NCBI GenBank assembly: GCA_022702545.1
Contig: JAHRBC010000004.1
Location: 5,734,001-5,798,000, forward strand
Direction: 5' to 3'
From: Phycomyces nitens
Lineage: Eukaryota; Mucoromycota; Mucoromycetes; Mucorales; Phycomycetaceae
Length of the DNA stretch: 64,000 bases
The notes beneath the pieces were generated by a model. It saw only the letters and a program-made list of their open reading frames with translations. It had not been told where the DNA came from and did no database searches. The translations under genes were made by a program, and so were the position numbers. Below are positions 29,553 to 43,054 of the stretch, piece by piece. The first letter of the stretch is position 1. Each line of letters starts with the position of its first letter.

Positions 29553-30719
29553 ATGATATCTGTATATCCTGGAATGAGCCTGGAAACTAACTTCCCCTCT
29601 TCAAATGGCCTCAATCGCGGACGAACCCTAACCAATCAACACGGGTACCAGTCCATCTCCGATAGTTGCCCTTTTTCAATTACTCCCGATTATGGGCTTG
29701 GCACTCTTCCTGTCCAGACCATAAATATGGCCAATGTTCCTCTTATTGGGACCATGCAAAACAACGACTCCTTTGGAATAAACATGATTTCGGCTGGCCC
29801 GACCCATTCTTCTCGGGTATTCATGGCTTATCAGTCACAAAACCCATCACGGACACCAAATTCAGGGGCTGCATCGTCTCCCTTTTCAGCCCAGTATTTT
29901 CCTTTGCAAACATATGGCCTCACCCAGAACACTCGAGTCTCCCCGGTTCCATTGGCTACAGAGGACCAGCTCTTTAGCCAGTGGTCGCACTCTGCAGCCA
30001 AGCTTAACAGCTCAGATCCAAAGGAAACCCCTTCCAACTGCCAAACATATGATTCTGCCCATCTGGCTGGTCCAGCCGCAGTTAGTGGCCCTTATCACAG
30101 AACTGACATGTATCATCCCTACCAGTACAGTGGTAAATTTGCGATTTTAGATTTGTAGACCTAAATTTCTCTAGTCGCACTAAACCACCCTAAATTCATA
30201 GAAAACTTGAGCTCACCCATGCCATCGTCTGGGGGCATGGTCTATGCACACAAAAAAGCCGGAATGACCACCACATACGTTTCACATATGCAGAGACACA
30301 ACTCAATACCCCACAAGTGCCAGAGACGCTCGTCGGTTGCGACCTCTAGGTCAACATCACCCTCAACAGTCTCGGACAGTGTTTCTGGCCAGTCCAACCC
30401 AATAGCGCCTTTCAATACAAAGGGCTCTGGCTCACAAGCTAAACGTTACAAATGCACCTTTTGTGGGAAGGAATTCACACGTCCGAGTTCATTGACAACC
30501 CACACCTATAGTCACACTGGAGAGGTTTGTGCTCATTTCTCAATGTAACTTTTTTGAATAACATAAACATTTTTTTCCAATCTCTAGAAACCATTCAAGT
30601 GCCCTATCGAAGGCTGTGGCCGTAACTTTTCAGTGGTCAGCAACCTGCGTAGACACGCCAAAATACACTCTGCAAATACCCTTTCGACCTCTTCATCGTC
30701 TTCATCATGCTCCTCTTGA
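29553..30719 (+). CDS. C2H2 zinc-finger transcription factor
   Basis: Nuclear DNA-binding regulator; targets unknown. Exons: 29553-30132, 30202-30524, 30588-30719 (344 aa). The N-terminal 270 residues are Ser/Pro/Gln/Asn-rich and low in charge, typical of an activation region. Two tandem C2H2 fingers close the protein: YKCTFCGKEFTRPSSLTTH..SH, linker HTGEKPF, then KCPIEGCGRNFSVVSNLRRH..IH. The second intron falls exactly in the HTGE|KPF linker and uses a weaker GTTTGT donor. The finger pair closely matches a common fungal type (TRPSSL then FSVxSN). A Ser-rich tail follows. Which named regulator it corresponds to cannot be told from the finger pair. Confidence 0.88.
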
Positions 30720-33700
30720 ATCAAATATGTTGTTCACCTTGTTACTCTCTGAGCTAGTAATCTTCATTGCATGCAACGTAGATCATTTCTCTCTTTTATA
30801 CATTTATTCTATAGCTGTATACATGTGTATATTGACCATCACATCTTGTCTCACTCATTCCTTTTTCAATCTTTTTTTTTATTTATCTCTTGGTTCGAAA
30901 TCAATAATAATATTCCTATTATTTGTACACTGCATTCAAAAAAAAAAGGAGGGGAGGGGGGGAGGCTAGAGTTCTGTGGCAGATTGATGTCAAGGCGCGT
31001 GGTCCAAATGGGTCAATTGGCATGTAAGGACCAAGGCGTGTAAGCGTCTAGTTTGTGCGCAATTGTGGCACAAACGGGTTCACTATGTGTAACAGCCTGC
31101 AGCTGATGCCAAAATACACATTTATAGAATATATATATATATATATATTGGTCGGGGCTGCCGCAGGAAACATAAGAAAGAGGCCAAGGAGAGAAGTTGG
31201 GGGGTGCCAATGACTAAACCTTGGACTGATTGCCACAATAATTGCTTTTTATACAAATTCCCTTGTTTGTATATTCAACCGAAGATAATAATAATAATTA
31301 TCAAGCCAAAATTGTTTGAGAAATTCCTTTTGGCTGCTTGTTTCAATTTAAGCTTCTATTCTTACAAATCTTTCCACACACTGATAATCTTAGACGTATT
31401 AAGGAGTCTGACAAGACTGATCTTGGGATCCTTTTTTTGTAAGCCTTCACGTTTTATCTCGTACTCTTGGTATTTTCCCACTTGACGCACAGACAAGATT
31501 GCTAATGAATCTGGATAGGTTTGGCAAAAAGACACAAAACCATTGTTGAAATCAACCCACATTGATCTATATCCTTTCCGAGATTCTGCCCATTTTTCTG
31601 TAATCTATCAAGCCCACTTTAAAGCATGCCTTATCGAGTCTTTCGGCCATTGAGATTCTCAGGTACTCTCATCAAGTCTCCATTTTAGGGCCGACAAGGT
31701 GGGGTTTAAGACACCAATGATAAATATAAACACATTGATTCACAAAGGAGATCGTGTACTTGACTTATATATAACCAACACACACACACACACTCAAGAT
31801 CCAAAGATCTACCTAATCTCAACTAATCTTTAATGTTATAGTCTAGAAAATTTCCAAACAAATGAGTACTCCAGCATACGCCCAGCTCGCAGAACGGTGT
31901 ATTTCCAAACCTTTTCTTCTTCTTCTCCAAATAAAATCTCGCTTATTGGTATGAATATATTCAGGGATATATCCAAAAGTTGGAACCATATCATCTTGCA
32001 ATATCTAAGCATAAAGAATGTTATGAATTGTCACTTTAATCAAATGTATATGTATGTATTGTTATATATTGTCTAAACTCACATCGAGTCGAAGATGTAG
32101 CAAGATACACTACAGCACAATCTACTTTAGATCAGTCTAAACAGGCTAGAGCATACAGATATTCCATTCCATAAAACAACCGTTTTTTATCTTATGGTCA
32201 AACAAGTAATCCATTACTACATCTCATATTTTTCTTGCTAAATCAATGGTTCGGTCAATTGTGAGAATACTTGTTGACTTTTGCTGATCTTTGGTACAGC
32301 CAAAAAATATTCAAATAATATTTGCACTTTAAAAAATGTTCAGTCTAAAATCATCTTGTACCTTTTTGTTCAAATCATCTAGTAAATGGTGTATAAATTA
32401 TTCTATGAAATTAATCATCTTCTTTAGTATGTTGTAGATGGTTTAGATGCAAAGAGATATTCAAAAGTCAATGGGACTTATTGCTACATACGCACCAATA
32501 GGTTGGTATTAATATGTAAGCTATTTACATGTCTATAAAGCCAAAAAAAAAACCACTAGAAAATTCACTGAATAAAATACACAAATTCTCTCTGGAGACC
32601 CTGATTTAACAGTGGGCATTACTACGGAACCAATGAAAAAATAATATTAAGGGGGGAGGGACGATATTGTCTTTATGGATACAATTAAAAATCCACCCAA
32701 TGTTTTCCACCGCACTAAATTTCTTCTCTAAAGATGTTTTATTGCCTTTATAAAGCAATCCAATGTTCTAAATATTTATTCCAACCCAAGCAAGGAATTT
32801 ATAAGCTATTAAAAGGAACGTGGTAGTGTTGCATGTCAAAAGTGCGTGTATAAAGTACTTTTTGATTAGCCAAAACTAAAAGAAGTCTTGACATTTCTAC
32901 ATCAATTCTGCTATTTTTTTTAATATACAAAATTCTTGGTCATTGTTTGTATTTTGTATTGTGGGGTAATTTTGAGAAATGTATTCTTATTATTTATGAT
33001 ATCAAAAGCTTACCGTTATCTTTATTATTACGGCTGTAAATTCTATAGAATTCAATAAATTCCCTGGTTGAATAGGTTCAGAAGATATGTATATAGAAAA
33101 CAGCTGTTCTTTATTGTATATTACAAGAAAATATTGGGTTGGATGAATATCAATGAATCCCAATAGATCAGAATGACTGTAGTACGATAGAATGATAATA
33201 CTAGAGGATACTGGGATTTCATGTGCAAAAGGCTAGGGGCGACCAAGTAGATTATCAAGGGCTCCATGAATATAGCTGAATACATCAAAGATCGTGTGTC
33301 ATTGACACCATACAAGAAACACATGTCTCGTTCTAGTAGCTTCAATACATGTCATCAATCACCATTTGAATATATATCTCAAAAATACAGCAAAACATAT
33401 TCTTGATTCCATAGATTGACAATGCACAACGACACTCGTTTACAAAAGAAAACGGATAGGTGGCTATTAAATAATACCTGCTACAATATATGATGTAAAA
33501 GATGGCCATTTATTTCAAAAGTATATTATATTGAAACTATTTCCAGGAGGATTACGATCCTCGTATACTTTATGCCCTGAGAATTTTGCTTTCAAAATAA
33601 ACTTGCCTTTTATCCCAAGTTATAAAAAAAAGTGTATGTGTTTGCGTGCCTGGGAAAACCAGGATCAATAAAGTCAGTGTCGTTTTTAAAAGATCTAATA

Positions 33701-36700
33701 TGATCTTTTGATATTCATGTTATAAACTCTTTATAAATCAAAGCAACAACTATTTTTACTTGAAAGGTATGCTACATTATCTACCGATTTAATTAAGAAA
33801 CCAAGCTCTCTCTATATATACACATATTTAGAGACCATTATAAATTTACGGGATTGTTTACAAAAGTATGACACGGCACACAATAATGTAAACTCTAGAT
33901 AAACATGCTATAATAAATTGTTAAAAGACAATTATACAAAAAAAATGAGTTGTATTTGGCACAGACAATTTCGTTCTTTTAGTAGAATCAACTTATTAAA
34001 TAATAGTCTTGATACATCTCTGGTGGTTTATAAAGCGAAAATTCATATTTTCTTCTTCTGTAATGAACATTAATATTTTTCTAAACCCACCAGCAAACTA
34101 AACCAGACGTGTGATGAAGAGTGTTTTTGGTTTAATCTAATCAGATTTTCCATGCACCCTCCGAGGATCCAGCGTACCTCTTTGTTCTTTTTGAAGAAGT
34201 GTCCGTCTATTAATTATTTAGAAGAAGAAAGAGTTATTGCAAAAAGCAGGATATTATGTATCGTAATATTTCTACTAGTCCTTTTGAGCAAAAATGCAAA
34301 GGAGTGTAATTTGCCCTGTATTAAAAAAATAGTAGATCCCAAAGTTAAAATCTGTAAAATGGCATTTTACTGTTTTTAGTTGATAGTAAAAAATAAATAA
34401 AAAAGAGAATCAGTGCAACTTGGCATATTTCTGGTTATCTTTTAGAATATCTGGACTTGTCGTTGAGTTAAAAGGGAGAAAAACAGCAGAAAACGACGCG
34501 TTAACTTTTCGTAAGGTTTATAATAATAATGAAAACAAAAACTTTATCCAGTCGTCTAGAAGAGCTTAGCCACAGTTCTTGTGTAATAAAGACTTGCCAA
34601 TTTACTTTGGTAAGACAAGAAAAATAAGCTGATTGCTTAGATTCAGGTATTTCCAATGATATATGGCCAATACTCAATAGCTTTATGATGCAAAGACTCC
34701 TTGTATGATCCAGCCAACGGTTGATACATTATAGTCATCTAAACTACTTTTACCACCTTTTCTGCCAAACAGATCGCTGATTGTCGGTTATTCAATTGGC
34801 TTGGGTAAATCACCCTTTTTTTTAGAATACTTTGTGAGATGCTACATAGTCACCACATATGTTCCTAATGTGACATTTTATGTAAATTATAGTGCGTATT
34901 GAAACGTATATATATAATGAAAGCTTAATGAGCCTGTGGTATATCTCGGAACACCTTATATCCATCCAATTAGCTTTTAGCAAGGCAATCACTTGCTTTT
35001 CTTATAATAAATCCCATTATATTTATATTCAGCCTCAGAATAAAGATATGATGAAACAAATGCCTTTAGGAACATTCAGTTGACTGAATGAATATAAGAA
35101 CCAAAGAGTGCTAGGCACGAAACCTTGATTTGTATACTTTTGAATATATGGGGGAAACCAAGACCCCTTTTATTCTTATTCAAATGTATTAAAGTTCTTT
35201 CTTTCTTTTATTATTAAACACAAAATAATCATAAAGTTTCAATTACTTTTTGGTTTCAAATACCGTCTTTTAAACTGTTGTTTTTGAATGTGTTTATGCT
35301 TGTAATCAAGTATTATACACTGGTGTGCTTTCAAAAATAAAAGTATCAAAAAGGCCTTTCCAACAACAAATATACTTTTAACGTTTGGTGATTACTGAAA
35401 CATATAGATATGCAGAGATGGAAGCTTTTATCCAATATTTGTTTCTCATTAGAATACACGGCGTTTATAAACACAAAGCTGTATTCCCGCTATACCCCTT
35501 TTAATGTAGCACTTAACAATCGAACATTGCCGTCAGGTAAACGCATTTTGCTTATTGGTGGGTGTCTCAGCCTGGCGTATTTATGACAGTTAGACCACCA
35601 ATGGAAGCTGAGGAAGAATTGAAATCAAAATATAAAAGATGTTAGTCCATTGACAAAGCACAACAGGCGATATTCGGCCATAGATAAAGAGAGTACGGAA
35701 AAAACGAGGTTTTTTTAAAAAGAAAAGAAAATAGTAATACACGCATACACTGGGTAAAAGACATGTCAAATAGCTATATAGAAAAAGAAAGAAAAAATAA
35801 TATTCCAGGAGCACCGATTGAGTGTTTATTTATCAAGATTATACAGAGGAATTCAATTTAGAAACGCAGACAATCCATTTATGAATCTGCTTGCACAACA
35901 GTACCAAGAAAACTAGATTGTATTGGACACAGCTTTGGAAGGACGCAGACGGAATGTTCTGCTGGTGTAGTATTCGGATATAAAAAAAATCAAAAGTGTT
36001 GTGGACAGATCCTCTTTGCCGCCTTCACCTTGAGCTGCATACATTTTTCCAATGCTTTTGTCTTGCCAAGCCTAGAAATCCTTTGTGTTGAATAATCAAT
36101 AAATCTAAACGCTACAGTGAATCAAAACTGCTCACTGGACAAAAGTATCGTGTCAAATACACTGACGACATGTCCCGATCTGCTCTTTTGTTCCTTGGTC
36201 TCTCAAAAAAAACAGTTTTTACCTGCTTTGCACATTGTAAAGGAGTACCTTTTATAATTTTACAAAAGAAAATGCCACTTTGACCAACATTCTTTAGTAT
36301 ATTCTCATAATGCCTTTGTTTAGTTTTAATCTTGCAAAGTTAATGATTGAAACACTATATATATATTTGAAAAAGCTACTTCTTTGTCGCGATTATATTG
36401 GAACTGTTTCAAGTTTATTTATACCACCAAACAATATTTTACATGGTAATACAGTTTTTTCTTACCGTTATTTTGATTTACGTGCCACCATTTATTAACT
36501 TGCAAACTTGTTTTGGATAATTTGCTCACGAGATATACACAGTATTTTTGTACACAATCCGAGTATATCTATGTTTATATATATATATATATAATTTGCT
36601 TCATCTTTTTGTTGGTACCGACCTTGAATTATGGACATTTATCTAGGAATTGGCCTACCATATCATATCATATCCTTTAGAGTAATCTCTATATATCAAT

Positions 36701-37359
36701 GATCCAAAGGTTATGTCAATAATTCAAAAGTTTGATTGGTAGATTTTGGAGGCTCGTATGGGACATGCTATAGCTGGTTTTCTGTATACTTATCAAAAGA
36801 TCTTGAATAGAAGGTCTGGAAATTATAGATGGAAAAGAAGAAAAAGGTATTTTCATTTTAAAAATAAAATAAGAATTCTAGTCATTTATTCCACGCGACA
36901 AAGAGGTCACTAGAAACCACGAATAAGTATAATGACTGTTAATCGCTTATTTTGTAATTGGATAGTATAAAAATAATCAAAGGGAGTTACTAGATCTATT
37001 ATAATTTGCTGATCAAGAGTCTCTACTACCTTGGAATTCTATGTATTGCGAACTAATTTAATGCTTTCAATCTATAGTATTTCTTTATTAATAATCACTC
37101 TGGAAATCATGTTTTTTCTTTTAAAAAGATTACCTTGACAACCCAAGACTCTTCTTGAAAATATACCCCTTATATAGGCAACTTGATAATGATATAATGT
37201 ATAATCCTTTTATATTTCATTGTCTTTATGTTATGACATAATTGGCTCACTACCCTTGGAATATATACTCCGATATCGAAGTCACCAATAAAAGCAGAAA
37301 ATATATTTTTTTTAGTCATTCGTTTTGTTTCTCTTTTGTTTCTCTTTTTCTATTTCTTA

Positions 37360-37970
37360 CCTTTTTCAACAACAATGGATCTCACCAATCAGTACGCAAA
37401 AACAGCATTCAAACGTATTCATCGTCTGAGCAAAAAGTGCATCACTTGAGTATCAAGTACCAATCAAATTTTGAAATGGCAAGTGGTATTTGACAACACT
37501 GGGTTTCGATACCATCGTTGAAAAAACGATCGATCGATTAGACAACACAATCGAAGCAAAAGGGCGTAACCTAGTGTGATCGGTATTGATAAGCCTGCTC
37601 AAGTTTCCAAGATAACAATCTTGGTAGGTGCTACTTTCATTATATGTGCTCATCGTATATCCTCGTGCAAAGGGAATACACTTTTTGGTACTGCTTTATG
37701 GCCAAGAAATGAGGATATCGGTTTAAGGAGATTTCAATATAAAGGACGAATGAGAGTGTGGCCAGATGAGCTTGAGATAAAAGGCAGGTATATGACCTAT
37801 TTATGCTTTATAGGAGAGAGATACATCAGGAGAGAGATACCATTACGATGGAAGATTGTACAAAAGGTTTTGGATCCGTTGTTTCTTTGTTTTTTTTTTT
37901 GTTTTTTTGAAAGAGCGTTTAGACAAAGGTGCGTACCAATACTAACAAATGGTTCAAATATACGATAGAC
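37360..37970 (+). pseudogene. broken coding-like tract, family unknown
   Basis: The plus strand contains normal-looking peptide stretches in shifting frames (MDLTNQYAKTAFKRIHRLSK; then GFDTIVEKTIDRLDNTIEAK; then a 130-codon frame from 37576), interrupted by stops without splice sites that would repair them. Probably a remnant of a mobile element or a dead gene. Confidence 0.25.
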
Positions 37971-38929
37971 AGACTTTAATAGGATGGCAGAATGTGTTGA
38001 AGAACTATTGAAAGATATATAAGTTAGACTACTGAGCATCTTGAATTTGACATGCTGATGAGATTGAGTACTCTTATATCCAAAAACAAGCATTTATAAA
38101 CAATAACCAGCTCTTTAGACATGTAGGAAACGGGGCAAAGGGGATGTGTCTGCCTGTATTATATACTAGTACACTGCTTTAAGAAATCATTTACACAAAG
38201 CGTACAATCATTTTAACTTTAGAGTAGATGGAAATAACGATCAACGCAAATATATCTATTGATTTTCTCTCTCTCTCTCTCTGCTAATACACACTCAATA
38301 ATTGACGTTCTTTCAGAGAAGAGTAAACATGCTGTCTGAAAGTGTGCAAAGGTTAATTCCCACGCATGTGAATTTGAGCTTTAGAGTGTGTCAATTTGAA
38401 TTTCCAAATTATCTGAATAAATCTGTCTATAAATGTCTATAAAGCTATTGTATATATTTATATAATGGAGTATTTAGAGCTTAATAGCCTGGTTGTTGCT
38501 TGGTAAAAGTATAAATCTTGAAGGTGGGTATTTATCTACTGTTTTGTTACATTAGTGATGCCCTGGATAGTATGTAATACAAAAATAGAAGGATCAAAGA
38601 ATTAAATAGAATGTTCGGAGATAACATTAGAGACATTCGAGGATTCAGGATTTTTACAACGAAGAAATAAATATAAAAAAAAGCAGAATAATGAGCCTTT
38701 ATCTGCCTCTTTGGGTATACTGTATAACTAATTATATGGAATCGCTAAACCAATATAATATACGGAATTGTAAAGCTACAGATTAAGTATAGTTTATTGG
38801 CTTATTTCAGAAACAGATCAGCGAAGATTAGTCTATGGTAATTGACAGTACTCTCCAAATCCTTCTCTATTTTATTCAAGCAGCTGTACTATAGTATATC
38901 TTGTCCAGTCTTGAGTATATAGGGAGTGA

Positions 38930-39560
38930 GAGTATATGTTTTGTCATGTCTGTTTATAACATCCAAACCAATTCCATGAATTTAACCACAAGTTGTTGTT
39001 GTCTTTCCTAGAAAATATTTGACTTGTGAAAAACACATGGTGCCAAAGGGGAGCCAGCAATACTTTTTATTTACTCTCTTTCCATCTACTTTTACAGCTG
39101 TAGGATCTCCAACTTTTGACCGACCAACCAAAGTTTATTATTAACTGAGAGTGAAAGCCGCTTATCAACAAAGACACACTTTTCCACGGATATGCTTGTA
39201 TAACCTCCAAGATAGAAAATTGAGACCTTTACCTTGTTTCTTCAAGAACAATAGATGGCTTATTGTCAAATATCTCTATGAGAAAGCGCGAGTGTTGATA
39301 AAACAATCTCTTTGCTTTATGTTCATTATTTTGGTGTATGGCCAGGAAGCAGTGTTCAATTGCTGTTATTGAATTTGCCGAGTAGCTTGAAAGTGATACT
39401 ACGACGTATACCAGATTTTTCTGCTGCTTGTGTTACTGACGGATCTTCTTGGATCGTTCGAATAAGCTTTTCAATTTGATATTTTCCATACTTTTTTTAT
39501 ATTTCCTAGTAGGAGCAATAGGGACTTTCTGAACATCTTTAACCAGATTGTTCATTACCT
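38930..39560 (-). pseudogene. decayed IS630/Tc1-mariner-type transposase
   Basis: Read on the minus strand, consecutive blocks appear in the right order but different frames: a helix-turn-helix block YGKYQIEKLIRTIQEDPS followed by TQAAEKSGIRRS (about 39490-39390), RFLIEIFDNKPSIVLEETR (about 39296-39231), LYKHIRGKVC (about 39212-39172), GRSKVGDPTAVKV (about 39124-39086) and VKFMELV / LDVINRHDK (about 38987-38938). These correspond to the HTH, linker and start of the DDE catalytic region of transposases common in Mucorales. At least four frameshifts or stops separate them, so it cannot be active. The conserved FVDE...FHSQ segment is degraded. Confidence 0.6.
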
Positions 39561-42484
39561 CTATTGTTGTTGATTGAGGTTTAGGAATTATGTCGAGATC
39601 GATAATCATTAAAGGCTGCCATTTTTGATGGCTATATTATCATACTCCTCATACACACTGTTATCAAAGCCTAGAATCGATTCTTCTTCAGGATAATGAA
39701 TAAGTCTATTTAAAAAAAAGATTTCAAAGTTGTCTCAATCTCAAGTAAAAACACTGTATTTGCCCGTTTGAATAAACTAGATACATTCATTATTCTCACG
39801 TTTTTATTTATTTATTCATTTCTTTTTCTTTCGCGTTAATTTTATGGGAAAAATTGATTAACAAGGACTAGATAAAGAAGACTGTGCTTCCAATCTATCG
39901 ACATAATACGCCTTTGCTACATGACTATCAATTGGATAGAAAGACAAAGGGGTTTTTTTTCTTGCAAGATTATGTGAAATGTGCAAAATGAAGCCAAGAC
40001 GCAGTTATAGATCCAATCAAAAGAAAATGTGTCTCGGTCAAGAGGGATAGTATGTACAGATGCTCTAGACAAAGTAATACAGTGGGTCGTTTTGCTACCA
40101 AGAAATATTTAATAATTTAACCTATAAAGCCATTAGGTAAAGTCCTCAAACGAAAAGCGTTGTTGTAAAATAACCATACAATCCCGGCTGATTTGGGATA
40201 GTATATCCGGGTCTACGGGACATCCAAAAGACAGAAATGCTTTTGTGTAGCATACTAGAGTGAACAGGGACTACTTATGTTTTTTTTAACTGTCATGACT
40301 CACCAAATCAACAAGTATGCCAATATATTGAAAGGCCAGGTTGTTCCATGGTTTCAAAGACTTGAGAAAGTATAGAGAATTTGTTTTCCAAAACTACGGA
40401 TGTGGTAATGATGTTTACCTGGGTAAATATTGTAAAAATAAGCCCAATCTTGGAAATAAACTATCTTTAGGTTACACTCTTTATTAGGAATAAAAAAAAT
40501 ACTGAAAAAAAAGGTTATAGATATACACTATATGGCAATAGAAAACAGATACCATATTCACTATTAAATTCTCGAGAAATCGTACTTTTACATCTTTTAC
40601 AATTTTCTCTCTCTCTCTCTAGAATCACGAGTACGTTTTATACTAAAAGACCCATATAAATTTCTGCAAGCATATAACATAAAGTTTGTAAATAGAGCCT
40701 TTGTGTATACTGCTTATTAATCTCATATACCAACCAACATACTTGTTGTAATGTTGTTCTTATATTTAATATCATTTGTAATGTAGAACCTTGGGTATAT
40801 GTTTATCCAAGCTTATTTTCAACCAAAGGCTATATAAAGAGTGACATGGCAATCTAGACCCTTTAGCATCACCAGCACCTTTTATATTCATATTCAAAAC
40901 TAGGTAAGTATCAGCATTGAAAAGTCCCCCCTTTTTTTGCAAGTGAATATTCATTTAATACATTCTATCTAAACAACTGAAAATGTATATAAGTATATTC
41001 TTGCTTTGATTCTTGAAATTTCCTATTTAAGAGGTGACATAAATATAAATGCAGAATTTTAATAACAATCCTTTTTTTCATAATTTTAGGATAAATATAA
41101 TTAGCAAGGGATAGTTTTATAAATGACACTTTTTGGATCCTTTTAGTAAAAATGCTTTGGAATACTGGAGAATTTAGGTGTAAAGTGAATTATTATACTG
41201 ATGGATTCTAGACCTTTCGAAAAATCAATGAACGGGAATCCAAGCAAATATCTGGTGAGCCAAATGAAATAAAGCGATTGGAATTCTCATATTTTCTACA
41301 TGATATAAATTTGGAATGCCATGATAAAAGGACATGGTGGTGTTGTGAATTTTGTGAGAGATGAAAGATAGTCGTAATTGACACTAATATGCATGAAAAT
41401 TAAGTTGGACACGTTAATGGTGTAGTCCAAATAGATAATTAAGCATCAAACCGACTATAGATATGCATAAATTATGTTGGTGACACTTTTTTTTTATATA
41501 AAGAAAAAAAAAAGCCTGATATTTACTACAAGTCTAGCAAGAATCCATATTCTCATTCTTATTTTAAGAATAATATTTGATTGTATGAGAATGTTCAGAT
41601 GGACTCCTTTGCTTAGCACCGCCCCCTTGTATTCTCTAGAATTTATAAAAAGAAGTTTGAAGCATTCTAAGAACAGGTTGTTTCTGTGGCATTGATATGA
41701 TTTTTGGCTTGACAAAATGAACCATATTATTCATTGAGTGCTGTAAACCAATAGATAATAAATGGCTAGTTGCCGGATACAAAAACATAGGTCACAAAGC
41801 GTGGATAAATATGTTTAAAATAAACCGTCAAATTACCCTTGATTTTGAACTGTTCATTATTGAGTAACATTTCTGTTTTTGGGTTCTAGTGATTATAAAA
41901 ATTTAGTTTCTTTATAAAGACAGGCCAATAAACACTCCTTTTAGAATTTATGTATTAGCACAAAATATACTTTTATGGCAACAAATAAATAAATTAGCAA
42001 AAGATCTAATAGAGATCCTACATATAAAAAAAAATAGCTTATAAACCTTGTGTTTTTTTTAATCAATCTTGAATCAGGTAACTTTTACTATATCTCCTCC
42101 ATTGTACACCTGGTTGCCACACAGAAAATTTGGCGTTCATTTTTCCCCTATTGTACCTTTTTTTTTAAAAAGAAAAAATATTTATTAACAATTATCCGGT
42201 CTCTAATATTAAGCTTGCCTTTAAAGAAAGGGGGTTAGTGCCCAGGATGAGGGCAATATATCTTTGATTTTAATCATTAAAGCCTGTTTTTTAGAGTTAA
42301 GATCTATATATTTATTTTATATTAATTTCGTACCAGGACCGACCTTTTTGCACTGTATTCAATACCATTTTTACATATTTTATATATATATATATAAATA
42401 ATTAAAATAATAATAATAATAATGTCGGCAATTAAAATATTTATATTATTTCTTTCACGGGAAGAATAAACAGCCAATTCGACC

Positions 42485-43054
42485 ATGAGATTCCTTTACC
42501 CCATCACTCATAATGTGCGCCAATTCAGTTCTCTCAATAAAATAAACGTGGAAAAGGGAGTTGGAGGCTGGCGGAAATACGCCCAGCAATTCCGTGACAA
42601 ACCAGCCTCTTATATGTCCACATTTTTAATTCTGCATGAAGCTACGGCAATCCTCCCATTTCCGTTTATTTATTATGCTCTTGATGCATCTACGCTCACA
42701 ATCCCGGTGTCAGAGACTGCAATTACCGAGGGAAATCGGTTCATCAGCAAGGTTCGTACACACTATGGATATGAGCCGCTTGATCCACAAAGTCGCGTGA
42801 TGATTAATCTGGCCACAACTTATGCTGCTGTCAAGGTAACCATTTATATGTTTTTTTTATATATATATAATTAAGCAATATTTAGTATCAATAAAATATC
42901 TAAAATATCATACAATATTCAGCTCATGATGCCTCTGCGTCTTGCTGCATCTGCGGCCTTGACACCGTTTTTTGCTGAGAAATGGGTTGGACCCTTGTTG
43001 GGTCTGATCTCAAGATTGGGAGCCAAGATAAGATCACCAAAGCCAAAAATGTAA
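42485..43054 (+). CDS. small mitochondrial DUF1279/FAM210-like membrane protein
   Basis: Two exons, 42485-42835 and 42923-43054 (160 aa). The N-terminus (MRFLYPITHNVRQFSSLNK) lacks acidic residues and contains Arg, Ser and a likely RQFSS cleavage site, as in a mitochondrial presequence. Two hydrophobic segments follow: the first around FLILHEATAILPFPFIYYAL, the second around LAASAALTPFF...GPLLGLI. The HE-TAILP block followed by a helical pair resembles the DUF1279 (FAM210) membrane family of the mitochondrial inner membrane. Molecular function is unknown. The family assignment rests on motif memory and is moderate. Confidence 0.7.

Larger units (their letters stand above)
30720..42484. other. 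11.8-kb gene desert with decayed mobile DNA
   Basis: I find no intact gene. The DNA is very AT-rich, with poly-A/T runs and short frames. A decayed IS630/Tc1-type transposase lies at about 38.93-39.56 kb (listed separately). Coding-like but broken tracts without a recognisable family occur at about 35.84-36.25 kb (contains LLTGQKYRVKYTDDMSRS and FLGLSKKTVFTCF) and 37.36-37.97 kb (contains GFDTIVEKTIDRLDN), both on the plus strand. No tRNA-like A/B box pair was noticed. Confidence 0.6.

Noticed and set aside
39151..39372. 73-codon plus-strand frame in the desert
   Set aside because: It is the antisense shadow of the decayed transposase, whose motifs are on the minus strand.
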